Part shown: piece by piece, positions 15,830 through 24,900 of the stretch
Layout: each line of letters begins with the position of its first letter
Position numbering within the stretch: position 1 is the first letter of the stretch
NCBI RefSeq assembly: GCF_015291645.1
Contig: NZ_CP030055.1
Span: 2,604,001-2,668,000, forward strand
Length of the DNA stretch: 64,000 nucleotides
Source of the DNA: Bradyrhizobium sp. CCBAU 53340
GTDB lineage: Bacteria > Pseudomonadota > Alphaproteobacteria > Rhizobiales > Xanthobacteraceae
Reading direction: 5' to 3'
The notes under the pieces: generated by a model
Database searches by the model: none
What the model was told of the DNA's origin: nothing
The model's input: the letters and a program-made list of their open reading frames with translations, nothing else
Made by a program: the position numbers and the translations under genes

Positions 15830-16969
15830 TTACTTTGCTTGAGCTTGCGAGACGCGAGCTTGCGGGATCTGGGCTTCTGCGATTTGGGCCGGCGAGGCGG
15901 GGGCCTGGACCAGGTTGCGGAGAAGGGCTGCGGTGTCGACCGGGGCGGGCGCTTCCTCGCGCTTGAGTGAGGAGGTCTGCTCGACCGCAGGGGCCATCGG
16001 CGCCGACTGGCTGGCGCCCTGCACGGTCACCTGGCCGCGGCCGGTGACGATACCGGTCAGCGTGCGCTTGGTCTGCAAATTGAGAACGCTCACGGTGTCG
16101 CCCTCGGCGCCGCCGTCGATCGCCTTGCCGCGGGTGGTGAGGTAGATCCCGGGGACCTGGTAGATGACGGTGACGCTCTGGTCGCGCGTGACGAATTCCG
16201 GCTTGGCGATGTCGGCGACGCGGATCGGCGTGCCCGCACGCATCGGCCGGCGCAGCTGCATGCCGATCGCGCGCTCGCGTAGTGCGGGCTCGCCCGTCAC
16301 TTCCGACTTCGGCCGGCGCTCCTGCGCGATGTCGGAGGATTTCAGCATCTCGCTCCGATCGATGTCGCGGGTCAGGACGGCGACCTCGACGGTCTCGATC
16401 GCGGTGCCGGTCAAGCGCAGCCTGGTCGGCGCCGGATTGCTGTCGTTGCTGATCTCGAAGGCGATGTCGAAGCGGCCGCCACGGGAATCGTAGCGGGTCG
16501 CGACCGCCTGTAGCGCGCCGGTGTTGGAGGCATCGAGCCGCATGTCGGAGACGCCGCGGTCGAAGGTGACGGTGAGGTTGGCGGCATCGCCCAGGCCGAA
16601 GCGGCGCTCGAGTGCGGAGGCAACCGCGTTCTCGAGATCCTTGCTCGCAAGCGTGCGGGCAAGGCGGGTGACCTGGACCTCCTTGATGTCGCCGGTCATC
16701 ACGCCGATCACCTGCTTGGCGCGGAGCACGCTCAGGACCTGGGCAACCGGCAGCGCGCCGGTGGTGCCGAGATCGGGCGAGCGATAGACCGGGATCAGCG
16801 CGGCCGAGCCGGCATTGTCGATGAGGTCGCCGACCCGTACCACGTCGGAGGTGACGGTGACGCTGGCGCGCAGCGTCGGCGCGGCGATGCCGTCGTCGGC
16901 GGCCTGCGCCGGCAGCGCCAGCACGAGCAGGGCGGAGATCGCGAGAAGCGTGGTGCGGATCATCGTCAT
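15830..16969 (-). CDS. flgA: Flagellar P-ring assembly chaperone FlgA
   Basis: The protein is about 379 residues, with a signal peptide ending AQA and the FlgA/SAF C-terminal part: VAVLTRDIDRSEMLKSSDI, AIGMQLRRPMRAGTPIRVADI and VIYQVPGIYLTTRGKAIDGGAEGDTVSVLN. It is longer than enterobacterial FlgA, with an N-terminal beta domain and a roughly 60-residue Ala/Gln-rich tail. FlgA is a periplasmic chaperone for FlgI polymerisation. It sits four bases after flgG. An ATG two codons downstream of the chosen start is an alternative. Confidence 0.93.
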   Translation of the reverse strand: MTMIRTTLLAISALLVLALPAQAADDGIAAPTLRASVTVTSDVVRVGDLIDNAGSAALIPVYRSPDLGTTGALPVAQVLSVLRAKQVIGVMTGDIKEVQVTRLARTLASKDLENAVASALERRFGLGDAANLTVTFDRGVSDMRLDASNTGALQAVATRYDSRGGRFDIAFEISNDSNPAPTRLRLTGTAIETVEVAVLTRDIDRSEMLKSSDIAQERRPKSEVTGEPALRERAIGMQLRRPMRAGTPIRVADIAKPEFVTRDQSVTVIYQVPGIYLTTRGKAIDGGAEGDTVSVLNLQTKRTLTGIVTGRGQVTVQGASQSAPMAPAVEQTSSLKREEAPAPVDTAALLRNLVQAPASPAQIAEAQIPQARVSQAQAK

Positions 16970-16973
16970 TACC

Positions 16974-17762
16974 TCAGCGGAACAGCGCCGTGGTCGATTG
17001 CATCATCTGGTCGGCGGCGCTGATCACCTTGGCGTTCATCTCATAGGCGCGCTGCGCGGCGATCAGGTCGCTCATCTCCGAGACGACGTCGACATTGGCC
17101 TGCTCGAGGCTTCCTTGCGTGATCTTGCCGTAGCCTTCGGAGTTCGCCGTGCCGTCCTGCGGCGTGCCCGACGAGGTCGTCTCGATGAACTGGTTGCTGC
17201 CGACCGGCTGCAGACCCGCCTTGTTGATGAAACGGGTCAAGCCGATCTGGCCCAGAACTGTGTTGGTCGACGAGCCCGGCAGCGTCACGGTCACCTGACC
17301 CTGCTCGTTGACGGTGATGCCCGAAGCGTTGTTCGGGATCGTGATGGTCGGCTGCACCGGATTGCCGCCCGCGGTGACGACGCGGCCCTGATTGTCCATC
17401 TGGAAGGTGCCGTCGCGGGTGTACTGGAAGGTGCCGTCGGGCATCAGGATCTTGAAGAAGCCTTCGCCCGAGATCGCGAGGTCGAGGTCGTTGCCGGTCT
17501 GCGACAGCGTGCCTTGCGTCATGCTGCGCGGCGTGCCGACAGTCTTGACACCGCCGCCGATGTCGACGCCGACCGGCAGGATAGTGCCCTGATCCGAGGC
17601 CTGGGCGCCGACGCGGCGGATGTGCTCGTAGATCAGGTCCTCGAACGCCGCGGTCTGCTTCTTGAAGCCGGTGGTGCGCAGGTTCGCGATGTTGTTGGAG
17701 ATCACCTGAACGTTCAGTTCCTGTGCCGCCATTCCGGTCGCAGCGGTGTGGAGCGCTTGCAT
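16974..17762 (-). CDS. flgG: Flagellar distal rod protein FlgG
   Basis: This 262-residue rod protein has the N-terminal MQALHTAATGMAAQELNVQV and ISNNIANLRTTGFKKQTAAFEDLIY signature and the C-terminal VNVVSEMSDLI-type helix (here NVDVVSEMSDLIAAQRAYEMNAKVI). FlgG forms the distal rod that passes through the P and L rings. Its length equals that of typical FlgG. It lies 16 bases after flgF in the same operon. Confidence 0.97.
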   Translation of the reverse strand: MQALHTAATGMAAQELNVQVISNNIANLRTTGFKKQTAAFEDLIYEHIRRVGAQASDQGTILPVGVDIGGGVKTVGTPRSMTQGTLSQTGNDLDLAISGEGFFKILMPDGTFQYTRDGTFQMDNQGRVVTAGGNPVQPTITIPNNASGITVNEQGQVTVTLPGSSTNTVLGQIGLTRFINKAGLQPVGSNQFIETTSSGTPQDGTANSEGYGKITQGSLEQANVDVVSEMSDLIAAQRAYEMNAKVISAADQMMQSTTALFR

Positions 17763-17778
17763 GTCAGTGATCCCCTAA

Positions 17779-18540
17779 TCAGGCCGGAACGTCGGCGAGC
17801 TTTTCGATCGCCGATTTGTGGAGGTCGCTCTGCTGCTGGAGCAGGTTGGCGACCCCGGTGTAGGCGCGCATCACCTCGACCATGCGGGTCATCTCGACGA
17901 CCGAATTCACGTTCGATTTCTCGACATAGCCCTGCTGCAGGGTGGACTTGGTGTCGGGCTGCTGGGTGGCGGAGCCGGTGTCATAGAGATTGGCGCCGAG
18001 CTTGGTCAGCTTGGCCGGATCGTCGAACGTCACCATCTTGATCTTGCCGCGGATGGAGTCAGTCTTGGCCGTGCCCTCGAGCACGGTGACGGTGCCGTCG
18101 GGGGCGACGTTGATGTCGTGGTCGGTCGGCTGGAACACGATCGGGCCGCCGGTGCCGAGCACCAGGTTGCCGTCGGAGGTCATGAGCTGGCCGGTGCTGC
18201 TGAGCGCGAACTTGCCGTCGCGGGTGTAGCGCTCGGCGCCGTCGGCCTGCACGGCGAAAAAGGCGTTGCCGCTGATCGCCATGTCGAGCGGGTTGTTGGT
18301 CGCCTCCATCGGCCCCTGGCCGACGTCGCGGTAGGTGCCGCGGTCCTGCACATAGGAGACCCGGCGGTCGGAGCCGATGAAATTGTCCTCATGCGCGTTC
18401 GAGCGGAGGTACTCCTCGAACAGCGAATGGTCGGCCTTGAAGCCGTTGGTGTTGGCATTGGCGACGTTGTTGGCGATGACATCCATCTGCCGCTCCAACG
18501 TCATCTGCCGCGACAATCCGATCAGAAGCGCATTCTGCAT
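17779..18540 (-). CDS. flgF: Flagellar proximal rod protein FlgF
   Basis: This 253-residue rod protein begins MQNALLIGLSRQMTLERQMDVIANNVANANTNGFK (signature region) and ends with VNSVVEMTRMVEVMRAYTGV, as FlgF/FlgG-family proteins do. It is the first gene of flgF-flgG-flgA-flgH. A strong sigma-54 promoter motif lies about 115 bases upstream, with an FlbD-like element about 90 bases beyond that. Confidence 0.95.
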   Translation of the reverse strand: MQNALLIGLSRQMTLERQMDVIANNVANANTNGFKADHSLFEEYLRSNAHEDNFIGSDRRVSYVQDRGTYRDVGQGPMEATNNPLDMAISGNAFFAVQADGAERYTRDGKFALSSTGQLMTSDGNLVLGTGGPIVFQPTDHDINVAPDGTVTVLEGTAKTDSIRGKIKMVTFDDPAKLTKLGANLYDTGSATQQPDTKSTLQQGYVEKSNVNSVVEMTRMVEVMRAYTGVANLLQQQSDLHKSAIEKLADVPA

Positions 18541-18651
18541 CGGTCAATCTCCCCTGCGTGGGGTCCGCCATTTCGCTCTCCCAAGCGCCTTGGCCGATCC
18601 CGTGAACGAGGCCGTCGGGTTCTCCCAAACCGTTCGATCTCGGCCCACTCT

Positions 18652-18669
18652 CAGCGAAAGCCGTGCCAA
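18652..18669 (-). promoter_or_regulatory. Sigma-54 (RpoN) promoter of flgF
   Basis: On the minus strand the sequence reads TTGGCACG-GCTT-TCGCTG, with GG and GC spaced by exactly 10 bases. The -24 element is perfect. The -12 TCGC variant is the same as in the flgI promoter. Confidence 0.8.
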
Positions 18670-18754
18670 CACAGAAAGGTTTGTAATTACAAATGGATGG
18701 CTATTTTTCAGCGCTTTGGGCGGCCGGCAGAAAGGTTCTGTTAGCCATGTTTGC

Positions 18755-18769
18755 CCGGCAGATTTTTCC
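18755..18769. promoter_or_regulatory. FlbD-like (ftr) element of the flgF promoter
   Basis: CCGGCAGATTTTTCC shares CGGCAGATTTT with the palindrome at 9717, although its right arm is degenerate. It lies about 90 bases upstream of the flgF -24 element. Confidence 0.45.
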
Positions 18770-18925
18770 TAGCAGAGGCCCGATCGAAAGGTTCCGTTAA
18801 CCATTATTACCGTAGCGTTTGCGCGTAAGAGGAGCGCATTGCGCCGGGACATTTGTATCGCGTCACTGTCTGCCAGGAGGCTTCGCTCTTTCGACCCTCG
18901 ATGAGATGAGCGAGCCCGGACGACC

Positions 18926-19426
18926 ATGGCAGAGAACGAAGCGGAAGGCGGCGCAGCTGCCGAAGGCGCGGAAGCCGCTCCGCCGAAGAACAAGCTCAAG
19001 CTCATCATCATGGCCGTCGGCCTGCTTGCCGTCCTCGGCGGCGGCGCTGCGACCTGGTTCTTCTTCTTCCGTCACGGCGACGACGAGCATCATGCCGAGG
19101 CGGCGCCCCCGCCGAAGCCGCCGGCTTTCGTCGACGTGCCCGACATGATGGTCAACCTCGCCGGCGCGCCCGGCGAGCGCGTGCAGTACCTCAAGCTCAA
19201 GATCGTGCTCGAGCTGAAGGAAGAGAAGCAGATCGAGGCGATCAAGCCGTCGATGCCGCGGGTCACCGACATCTTCCAGACCTATGTGCGCGAGCTTCGC
19301 TCCTCCGACCTCAACGGTTCGGCCGGCATCTTCCGCCTCAGGGAAGAGCTGACCAAGCGCGTCAACGCCGCGGTCGCGCCGATCCAGGTCAGCGCGGTGC
19401 TGTTCAAGGAAGTCGTGCTCCAGTGA
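18926..19426 (+). CDS. fliL: Flagellar basal body protein FliL
   Basis: This 166-residue protein has an acidic/Ala-rich cytoplasmic tail, one membrane segment (about 35-53, LIIMAVGLLAVLGGGAATWFF), and the periplasmic FliL/stomatin-like domain with VDVPDMMVNLAG and RVQYLKLKIVLEL, ending VSAVLFKEVVLQ. FliL associates with the stator at the motor. It starts the plus-strand operon fliL-fliM-DUF6468-motE. Confidence 0.95.
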   Translation: MAENEAEGGAAAEGAEAAPPKNKLKLIIMAVGLLAVLGGGAATWFFFFRHGDDEHHAEAAPPPKPPAFVDVPDMMVNLAGAPGERVQYLKLKIVLELKEEKQIEAIKPSMPRVTDIFQTYVRELRSSDLNGSAGIFRLREELTKRVNAAVAPIQVSAVLFKEVVLQ

Positions 19427-19456
19427 GGATGCTGCGGAAGGGTATGGACTAGCGTC

Positions 19457-20659
19457 ATGGCCGGCAACGAGCAGATGGACCAGGATGCGATTGCCGCCCA
19501 ATGGGAGGCGTCGCTCGATTCCGAGGATCCCGCGGAGGCCGCGAAGGCTGCTGCCGAAAACGAACTATCGGAGACCATGGCCCTGCAATGGGCGGCCATG
19601 GTCGAGGACGGCAGCCGCGACCTCGGCAACGGCAAGAACTCCGGCGAGCGGGTACTGTCGCAGGAGGAGATCGACAATCTCCTCGGCTTCACCGTCGGCG
19701 ACGTCACGCTCGATGACCACAGCGGCATCCGCGCGATCATCGATTCGGCGATGGTCTCCTACGAGCGTCTGCCGATGCTCGAAATCGTCTTCGACCGCCT
19801 GGTGCGGCTCCTGACGACCTCCTTGCGCAATTTCACCTCCGACAACGTCGAAGTCTCGCTCGACCGCATCACCTCGGTGCGCTTCGGCGACTACATGAAC
19901 TCGATCCCGCTGCCTGCCGTGCTCTCGGTGTTCAAGGCCGAGGAGTGGGAAAATTTCGGCATGGCGACGGTCGATTCCAACCTGATCTATTCGATGATCG
20001 ACGTGCTGCTCGGCGGCCGCCGCGGCTCGAGCCAGCTGCGCATCGAGGGCCGGCCCTACACCACGATCGAGACCGAGCTGGTCAAGCGCCTGGTCGAGGT
20101 GGTGCTGGCCGACGCCGAGCAGGCGTTCCGGCCGCTGTCGCCGGTGACCTTCACGATCGACCGGCTCGAGACCAATCCGCGCTTCGCCGCGATCAGCCGT
20201 CCCGCCAACGCCGCGATCCTGGTGCGCCTGCGCATCGACATGGAAGACCGCGGCGGCAATATCGAGCTCTTGCTTCCCTACGCGACCATCGAACCGATCA
20301 GGCCCGTCCTGCTCCAGATGTTCATGGGCGAAAAGTTCGGCCGCGATCCGGTCTGGGAAGGCCATTTCGCCACCGAGATCGTCCAGGCGGAGATTTCTGT
20401 CGATGCGGTGCTCTACGAGGCCGATATTCCGCTCAAGCAGCTGATGCGGCTGAAAGTCGGCGACACCCTGCCGCTGGACATGCGCGCCGATGCCAACGTC
20501 ACCGTGCGCTGCGGCGACGTCACCATCACCGAAGGACGCATGGGCCGGGTCGGAGAGCGCGTTGCGATCCGCGTGACGAAACCCTTGCGCAAGCCAAGTA
20601 CGACACTTGCGATGTTCGAGAAGGTGGACGAACAGAACAAGCTGATGGAGGCCCCATGA
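19457..20659 (+). CDS. fliM: Flagellar motor switch protein FliM
   Basis: This 400-residue protein includes the conserved VLSQEEIDNLLGF motif about 60 residues in. That motif is usually at the very N-terminus, so this FliM carries a 60-residue Ala/Glu-rich extension. The middle CheC-like domain has DYMNSIPLPAVLSVF and NLIYSMIDVLLGGRRG, and the C-terminal SpoA domain has LKVGDTLPLDMRADANVTVRCG. FliM binds CheY-P and sets rotation direction. Its stop overlaps the next start (ATGA). A later start near 19640 could exist but has no clear ribosome site. Confidence 0.94.
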   Translation: MAGNEQMDQDAIAAQWEASLDSEDPAEAAKAAAENELSETMALQWAAMVEDGSRDLGNGKNSGERVLSQEEIDNLLGFTVGDVTLDDHSGIRAIIDSAMVSYERLPMLEIVFDRLVRLLTTSLRNFTSDNVEVSLDRITSVRFGDYMNSIPLPAVLSVFKAEEWENFGMATVDSNLIYSMIDVLLGGRRGSSQLRIEGRPYTTIETELVKRLVEVVLADAEQAFRPLSPVTFTIDRLETNPRFAAISRPANAAILVRLRIDMEDRGGNIELLLPYATIEPIRPVLLQMFMGEKFGRDPVWEGHFATEIVQAEISVDAVLYEADIPLKQLMRLKVGDTLPLDMRADANVTVRCGDVTITEGRMGRVGERVAIRVTKPLRKPSTTLAMFEKVDEQNKLMEAP

Positions 20660-21102
20660 ACCACTCCCTAGGAATGGCGATCGAGACGCTGGTGGCTATC
20701 CTGCTGATGCTCACGATCGGCTACTGCATCCTGCTCAACAAGCGGTTGACGCGGCTGAAGGCGGACGAGCATTCGCTGAAGGCCGTGATCGGCGAGCTGA
20801 TCACAGCGACCGAGATCGCCGAGCGCGCGATCGGCGGGCTCAAGCTCGCCGTGCGCGACGTCAACGAGAATCTCGGCAGCCAGCTCGCGGCCGCGACGCA
20901 GATGTCCGACCAGCTCTACAAGCAGCTCGGCGAAGCCGACAATGTGGTGCGTCGCCTCTCCAAGATCGCGATCGCGGCGCGCCCCGTGACGAATGCGGAA
21001 GCCGCCGCCGCGCCGGTGGCCAAGCCGTCGCCTGCGAAAGCAGTGGCGGCGGCCGCCGAAGCCTTCTCCGAGCGCCGAAGGTCCAATGGTCTCGCCGCAT
21101 AA
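20656..21102 (+). CDS. DUF6468-like single-pass membrane protein in the fliM operon
   Basis: This 148-residue protein starts with an ATG overlapping the fliM stop. Residues about 8-27 form one membrane helix (AIETLVAILLMLTIGYCILL). Next comes a helical, probably coiled-coil region (RLKADEHSLKAVIGELITATEIAERAIGGL; DVNENLGSQLAAATQMSDQLYKQLGEADNVV), then an Ala/Pro-rich tail. I recall annotation as a DUF6468 protein near motE in rhizobia; the function is not established. Coupling to fliM and motE points to a motor or export role (inference). Confidence 0.8.
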   Translation: MNHSLGMAIETLVAILLMLTIGYCILLNKRLTRLKADEHSLKAVIGELITATEIAERAIGGLKLAVRDVNENLGSQLAAATQMSDQLYKQLGEADNVVRRLSKIAIAARPVTNAEAAAAPVAKPSPAKAVAAAAEAFSERRRSNGLAA

Positions 21103-21111
21103 AGTCAGAGT

Positions 21112-21876
21112 ATGAAATCCTTTCGTAACATCCGCGTCATTCCGGTCGTCCTGGTTGCGGTCGCAGGCCTGGCCATGCTGAAAGTGGCGGGGCTCGTGAT
21201 CAATGGCGGCTATGTCTTCGACTACCAGCCGAACAGCGCGAAGAAGTCCTGGGCGCAGGAGAATCTGAACTTCCCGACCGGACGCGAGGACCCCGACATC
21301 ACCGGCTCGACGCACGGTGAGCCGAAGGAAGCGCCCAAGCCCGCCGCGCCCGAGAGCAAGGTCGAGGGCGGCACGCCGGTGAAGATGGACGAAGCCCAGC
21401 CGCAGGTCTCGGCCTCGGAGCGCGCGATCCTGGAACGCCTGCAGGCGCGCCGCCAGGAGATCGAATCCCGCCAGCGCGAGATCGATATCCGCGAGAGCCT
21501 GCTGAAGTCGGCCGAGAAGCGCATCGAGGGCAAGGTCGAGGAGATGAAGGCGGTGGAATCCCGCATCACCGCGACCCAGGCCGAGCAGAAGGCCGCCGAG
21601 GCCCAGCGCATGAAGGGCCTCGTCACCATGTATGAAGGCATGAAGCCCAAGGATGCCGCGCGGGTGTTCGACCGGCTGGAGATGGGCGTGCTGATCGAGA
21701 TCGCCTCCGCAATCGCCCCGCGCAAGATGTCCGACATCCTGGGGCTGATGTCGCCCGAGGCCGCCGAGCGCCTGACCGTCGAGATGGCGCGCCGTGCCAA
21801 TGGGGGCGGGGATCAGTCGGCAGCCGTCGGGGATCTGCCGAAGATCGACGGCAAGCCGACGCAAAAGCCGAATTGA
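21112..21876 (+). CDS. motE: MotE-like motility protein (MgtE-N-like domain)
   Basis: This 254-residue protein has an N-terminal membrane/signal segment (VIPVVLVAVAGLAMLKVAGLV), a Pro/Lys-rich spacer and a long coiled coil (about 95-175; ERLQARRQEIESRQREIDIRE). The C-terminal domain MKGLVTMYEGMKPKDAARVFDRLEMGVLIEIASAI resembles MgtE-N/FliG-like folds. In Sinorhizobium MotE is a periplasmic chaperone for the MotC stator accessory protein. No motB or motC lies in this window. It starts 9 bases after the DUF6468-like gene. Confidence 0.8.
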   Translation: MKSFRNIRVIPVVLVAVAGLAMLKVAGLVINGGYVFDYQPNSAKKSWAQENLNFPTGREDPDITGSTHGEPKEAPKPAAPESKVEGGTPVKMDEAQPQVSASERAILERLQARRQEIESRQREIDIRESLLKSAEKRIEGKVEEMKAVESRITATQAEQKAAEAQRMKGLVTMYEGMKPKDAARVFDRLEMGVLIEIASAIAPRKMSDILGLMSPEAAERLTVEMARRANGGGDQSAAVGDLPKIDGKPTQKPN

Positions 21877-21886
21877 GGGCTCATAC

Positions 21887-21901
21887 TTAAGAAGTCCTTA
21901 A
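21887..21901 (+). promoter_or_regulatory. CtrA-type box upstream of the TPR protein gene
   Basis: TTAA-GAAGTCC-TTAA matches the CtrA consensus exactly. It lies between motE and the long TPR gene, 69 bases before its ATG, so that gene may have its own cell-cycle promoter. Confidence 0.6.
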
Positions 21902-21969
21902 TTGGCAAAACCTACATTCGAGGGCATGGGCCGGCCTTAGCGCCGGCATGGACCGCCGAACCGGAAGAA

Positions 21970-24900
21970 ATGCCGCCAATGGCGCGAGAGGCTGCCGCTG
22001 GATTTGTGTCGCGAGCCCGCGCATTGGCGCTGGGGCTGTCGCGTCACGTCCGCAAGGCCGTCCTGTTGTCGGCCTGCGCGCTGATCGGCCTCAATACCGT
22101 TGCGCGCGCGGCCGATGCCATCAGGGGCGAGGCGAGCTTTTCGGCCGGCGGCGGCTTTGCCCGCCTCGTGATCAAGCTTGGCGAGGACGTTCCGTCCGAG
22201 GTGACGACCGCCGGCTCCATCCTCATCATTCGCTTCGATCGCCCCGTCGACGTTCCCGTCGATCGCGTGCCGGAAGGCGCGCCCGACTATGTCAACTCCG
22301 CCCGCCGCGACCCCGACGGCAGCGCGATCCGGCTGTCGCTGGCGCGGCGCGTCACCGTCAACACCATGAACGCCGGCGAGCGCACCTTCATCGACCTGCT
22401 GCCGGAAGGCTGGAAGGGCGCGCCGCCGCCGCTGCCGATGGACGTGGTGAAGGAACTAGCCGAGCGCGCCCGCGCTGCCGAGCGGGCGCTGCGCGCCCAG
22501 CGCGCTGCGGCCGAGAGCAAGAAGCATCCGCCGATCCGCGTGCGTGCCTCGGTGCAGCCGACCTTCGTGCGCTTCGTGTTCGAGATGCCCGACGGCGTCG
22601 GCGTCTCCTCGGTGCTCAACGAGCAGAAGCTGACGCTTGCCTTCAACGCCAATCTCAACTTCGATCTTGCCGATGCCGTCGTCGCGGCGCCTCCGAACGT
22701 TGCCTCGATCAAGCAGAAGGCCGACATCGACCAGACCAGCGTCGAGATCGCGCTGATCGGCGATTCCGACGTGCACTCCTTCCGCGACGACAAGAACTAC
22801 GTCGTCGACATTGCCTTCCAGCCGGACAGAGGCAAGGCGGCCGCAACGGCTGAAGCCGCGATTGCGCAGGCCGGCGCAGGCGGTCACGGACCGGCCGCAG
22901 AAAAGCCGGCGGCCGCGAAGCCGAAAGACGCCCAGATCGTGCCGCCGACTTCGGAGACGATCGCCCGCGACGCCAAGATCGACGTCAAGCCCGACGTCAA
23001 GCCCGAGGTCAAGCCGGAGGCGAAGGCGGAAACGCCGCCCGCAATGCCACCCCCTGAGGCGCCGAAGCCGGCGCCGGCCGTTGCGGCGCCCGCGACTGAA
23101 GCCCCGCACGCCGCCGAAGCGCCCAAGGAGGCCACAGCCCCCGCGGCGCCGGCGAAGGAAGCGGCCGAAGCTCCCAAGGAGGCCGTGGCGGAGGCGGCCA
23201 AAGAGCCTGTCAAGGAGCCGGTCAAGGATGTACCGAAGGAAGCCGCCAAGCCCGAATCCAAGCCTGCGCCTGCGGAGGCGCAAGCTGCGCCATCGCCTCC
23301 AATCGCCAGTGTCGATGCGCGCCGTGACAGCGACGGACTGCGCGTAACGTTCCCGTTTTCTGTGGCAACGCCGGCCGCAGCGTTCCGCCGCGGCGACACG
23401 GTGTGGCTGGTGTTCGATTCGCCGAAGCCTGTTGACGTCGACCCGATCCGCGCCCGTGGCGGCGCAATGATCGGCGAGGTCAGCCGCATGCCGCTCGAAA
23501 AGGGGCAGGCGGTGCGAATCCGTCTCACCCGTCCTTTGGTCTATTCGCTGACCAGCGAGGAGGTCGGCAAGGAGACGAACTGGCTGCTCACGCTTGCCGA
23601 CAAGATCCAGGCGACGCCGCTGCCGCTGATGATGTCGCGCAACATCACCGATCCCGCGCTGGCCAACATCGCCATCCCCTTTGCCAATCCGGGCCAGCTG
23701 CACAAGCTCACCGATCCCGATGCCGGCGACATGCTCTACGTCGTCACCGCGCAGCGGCCGGTCCGCGGCTTCATCAAGCGGCAGGATCTCGTCGACCTCT
23801 CGCTGCTGGAATCCGCCCATGGCATCGCGATCCGCCCGAACTCCGACGACGTCGGCGTCGAGGTCGGGGCGGACAAGGTCATTCTGGGCAAGAAGGGTGG
23901 CTTGACGCTGTCGCCGGTCGATGTCTCGGCCGAGCGCGCGCCGACCGCGGTACGGCCGGTCTTCAATCCCGAGAGCTGGCGCAAGGGCCAGTCGGAGGAT
24001 TTCTGGACGCGCCAGAGCGATTTGATCACGGCGATCTCGGCGGTCGAACCGGCGCAGCGCTCGCTGCCGCGGCTCGATCTCGCCCGGTTCTACATGTCGC
24101 GCGCGATGTATTACGAAGCCAAGTCCGTGACCGATGTGATGCTGGCCGATCCTCTCAACAAGGAGGAGAGCAGTGCGCTGATCATCCACGCGATCGCGAG
24201 CATCCTGATCGGCCGGCCGGCCCAGGGCCTGAAGGATCTCGCCAATCCCGTGATCGGCAACAGCCATGATTCCCAGCTCTGGAAGGCGCTCGCCTATGCG
24301 CGCCAGGAAAAATGGGCGGACGCCCGCGAGAAATTCAAGAACGTCGAATTCGCCATCGCCTCGCTGCCGCTGGACATCCAGCGCATCGTGACGATGGATG
24401 CGATGCGCGCTTCGCTCGAGGTCAAGGACTATGCTGGCGCCTCCAAGCGTCGCGGCGAGATCGAGGTGGTCGGCGTACCGCCGGAAGCCGCGCCAGGCTT
24501 TGCGGTGCTGCGCGGCCGGCTCGCCGAAGCGCTCGGCCACGACAAGGACGCGCTCGACGACTACAAATTCGCCGTCGCCTCGAACGACCGCCTGGCCGCA
24601 GCCGAGGCCAAGCAGCTCGAGGTCGCGCTGCGACAGAAGCGCGACGAGATCAGCAAGGAAGACGCGCTGAAGGAGCTCGAGACGCTGTCAATGACCTGGC
24701 GCGGCGACGCTATCGAGGTCAAGACGCTGCAGATGCTGTCGCAGCTCTATTCCGAGAACGGGCGCTACCGCGACGCGCTCACCGCGGCGCGCACCGCGAC
24801 GAAGATGCAGCCGAACTCGGAGGCCTCGCGTCAGGCGCAGGATCTGGCGTCGGATCTGTTTACGCAGATCTTCCTGGGGCCCAAGGGCGACGAACTGCCG

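Larger units (their letters stand above)
18541..18925. promoter_or_regulatory. Divergent flgF / fliL control region
   Basis: This 385-base gene-free region serves two divergent flagellar operons. It contains a minus-strand sigma-54 promoter, an FlbD-like site at 18755-18769, and two 20-base direct repeats at 18730-18749 and 18786-18805 that differ at three positions. The second repeat includes GTTAACCAT, a CtrA half-site. A third, shorter GAAAGGTT copy at 18674 keeps the same 56-base spacing. Confidence 0.6.

Noticed and set aside
22456..24540. Antisense ORF of 694 codons across the TPR gene
   Set aside because: The protein is Arg/Gly/Asp-biased with no motif and lies wholly inside a well-formed coding frame. 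High-GC third-position bias explains it.
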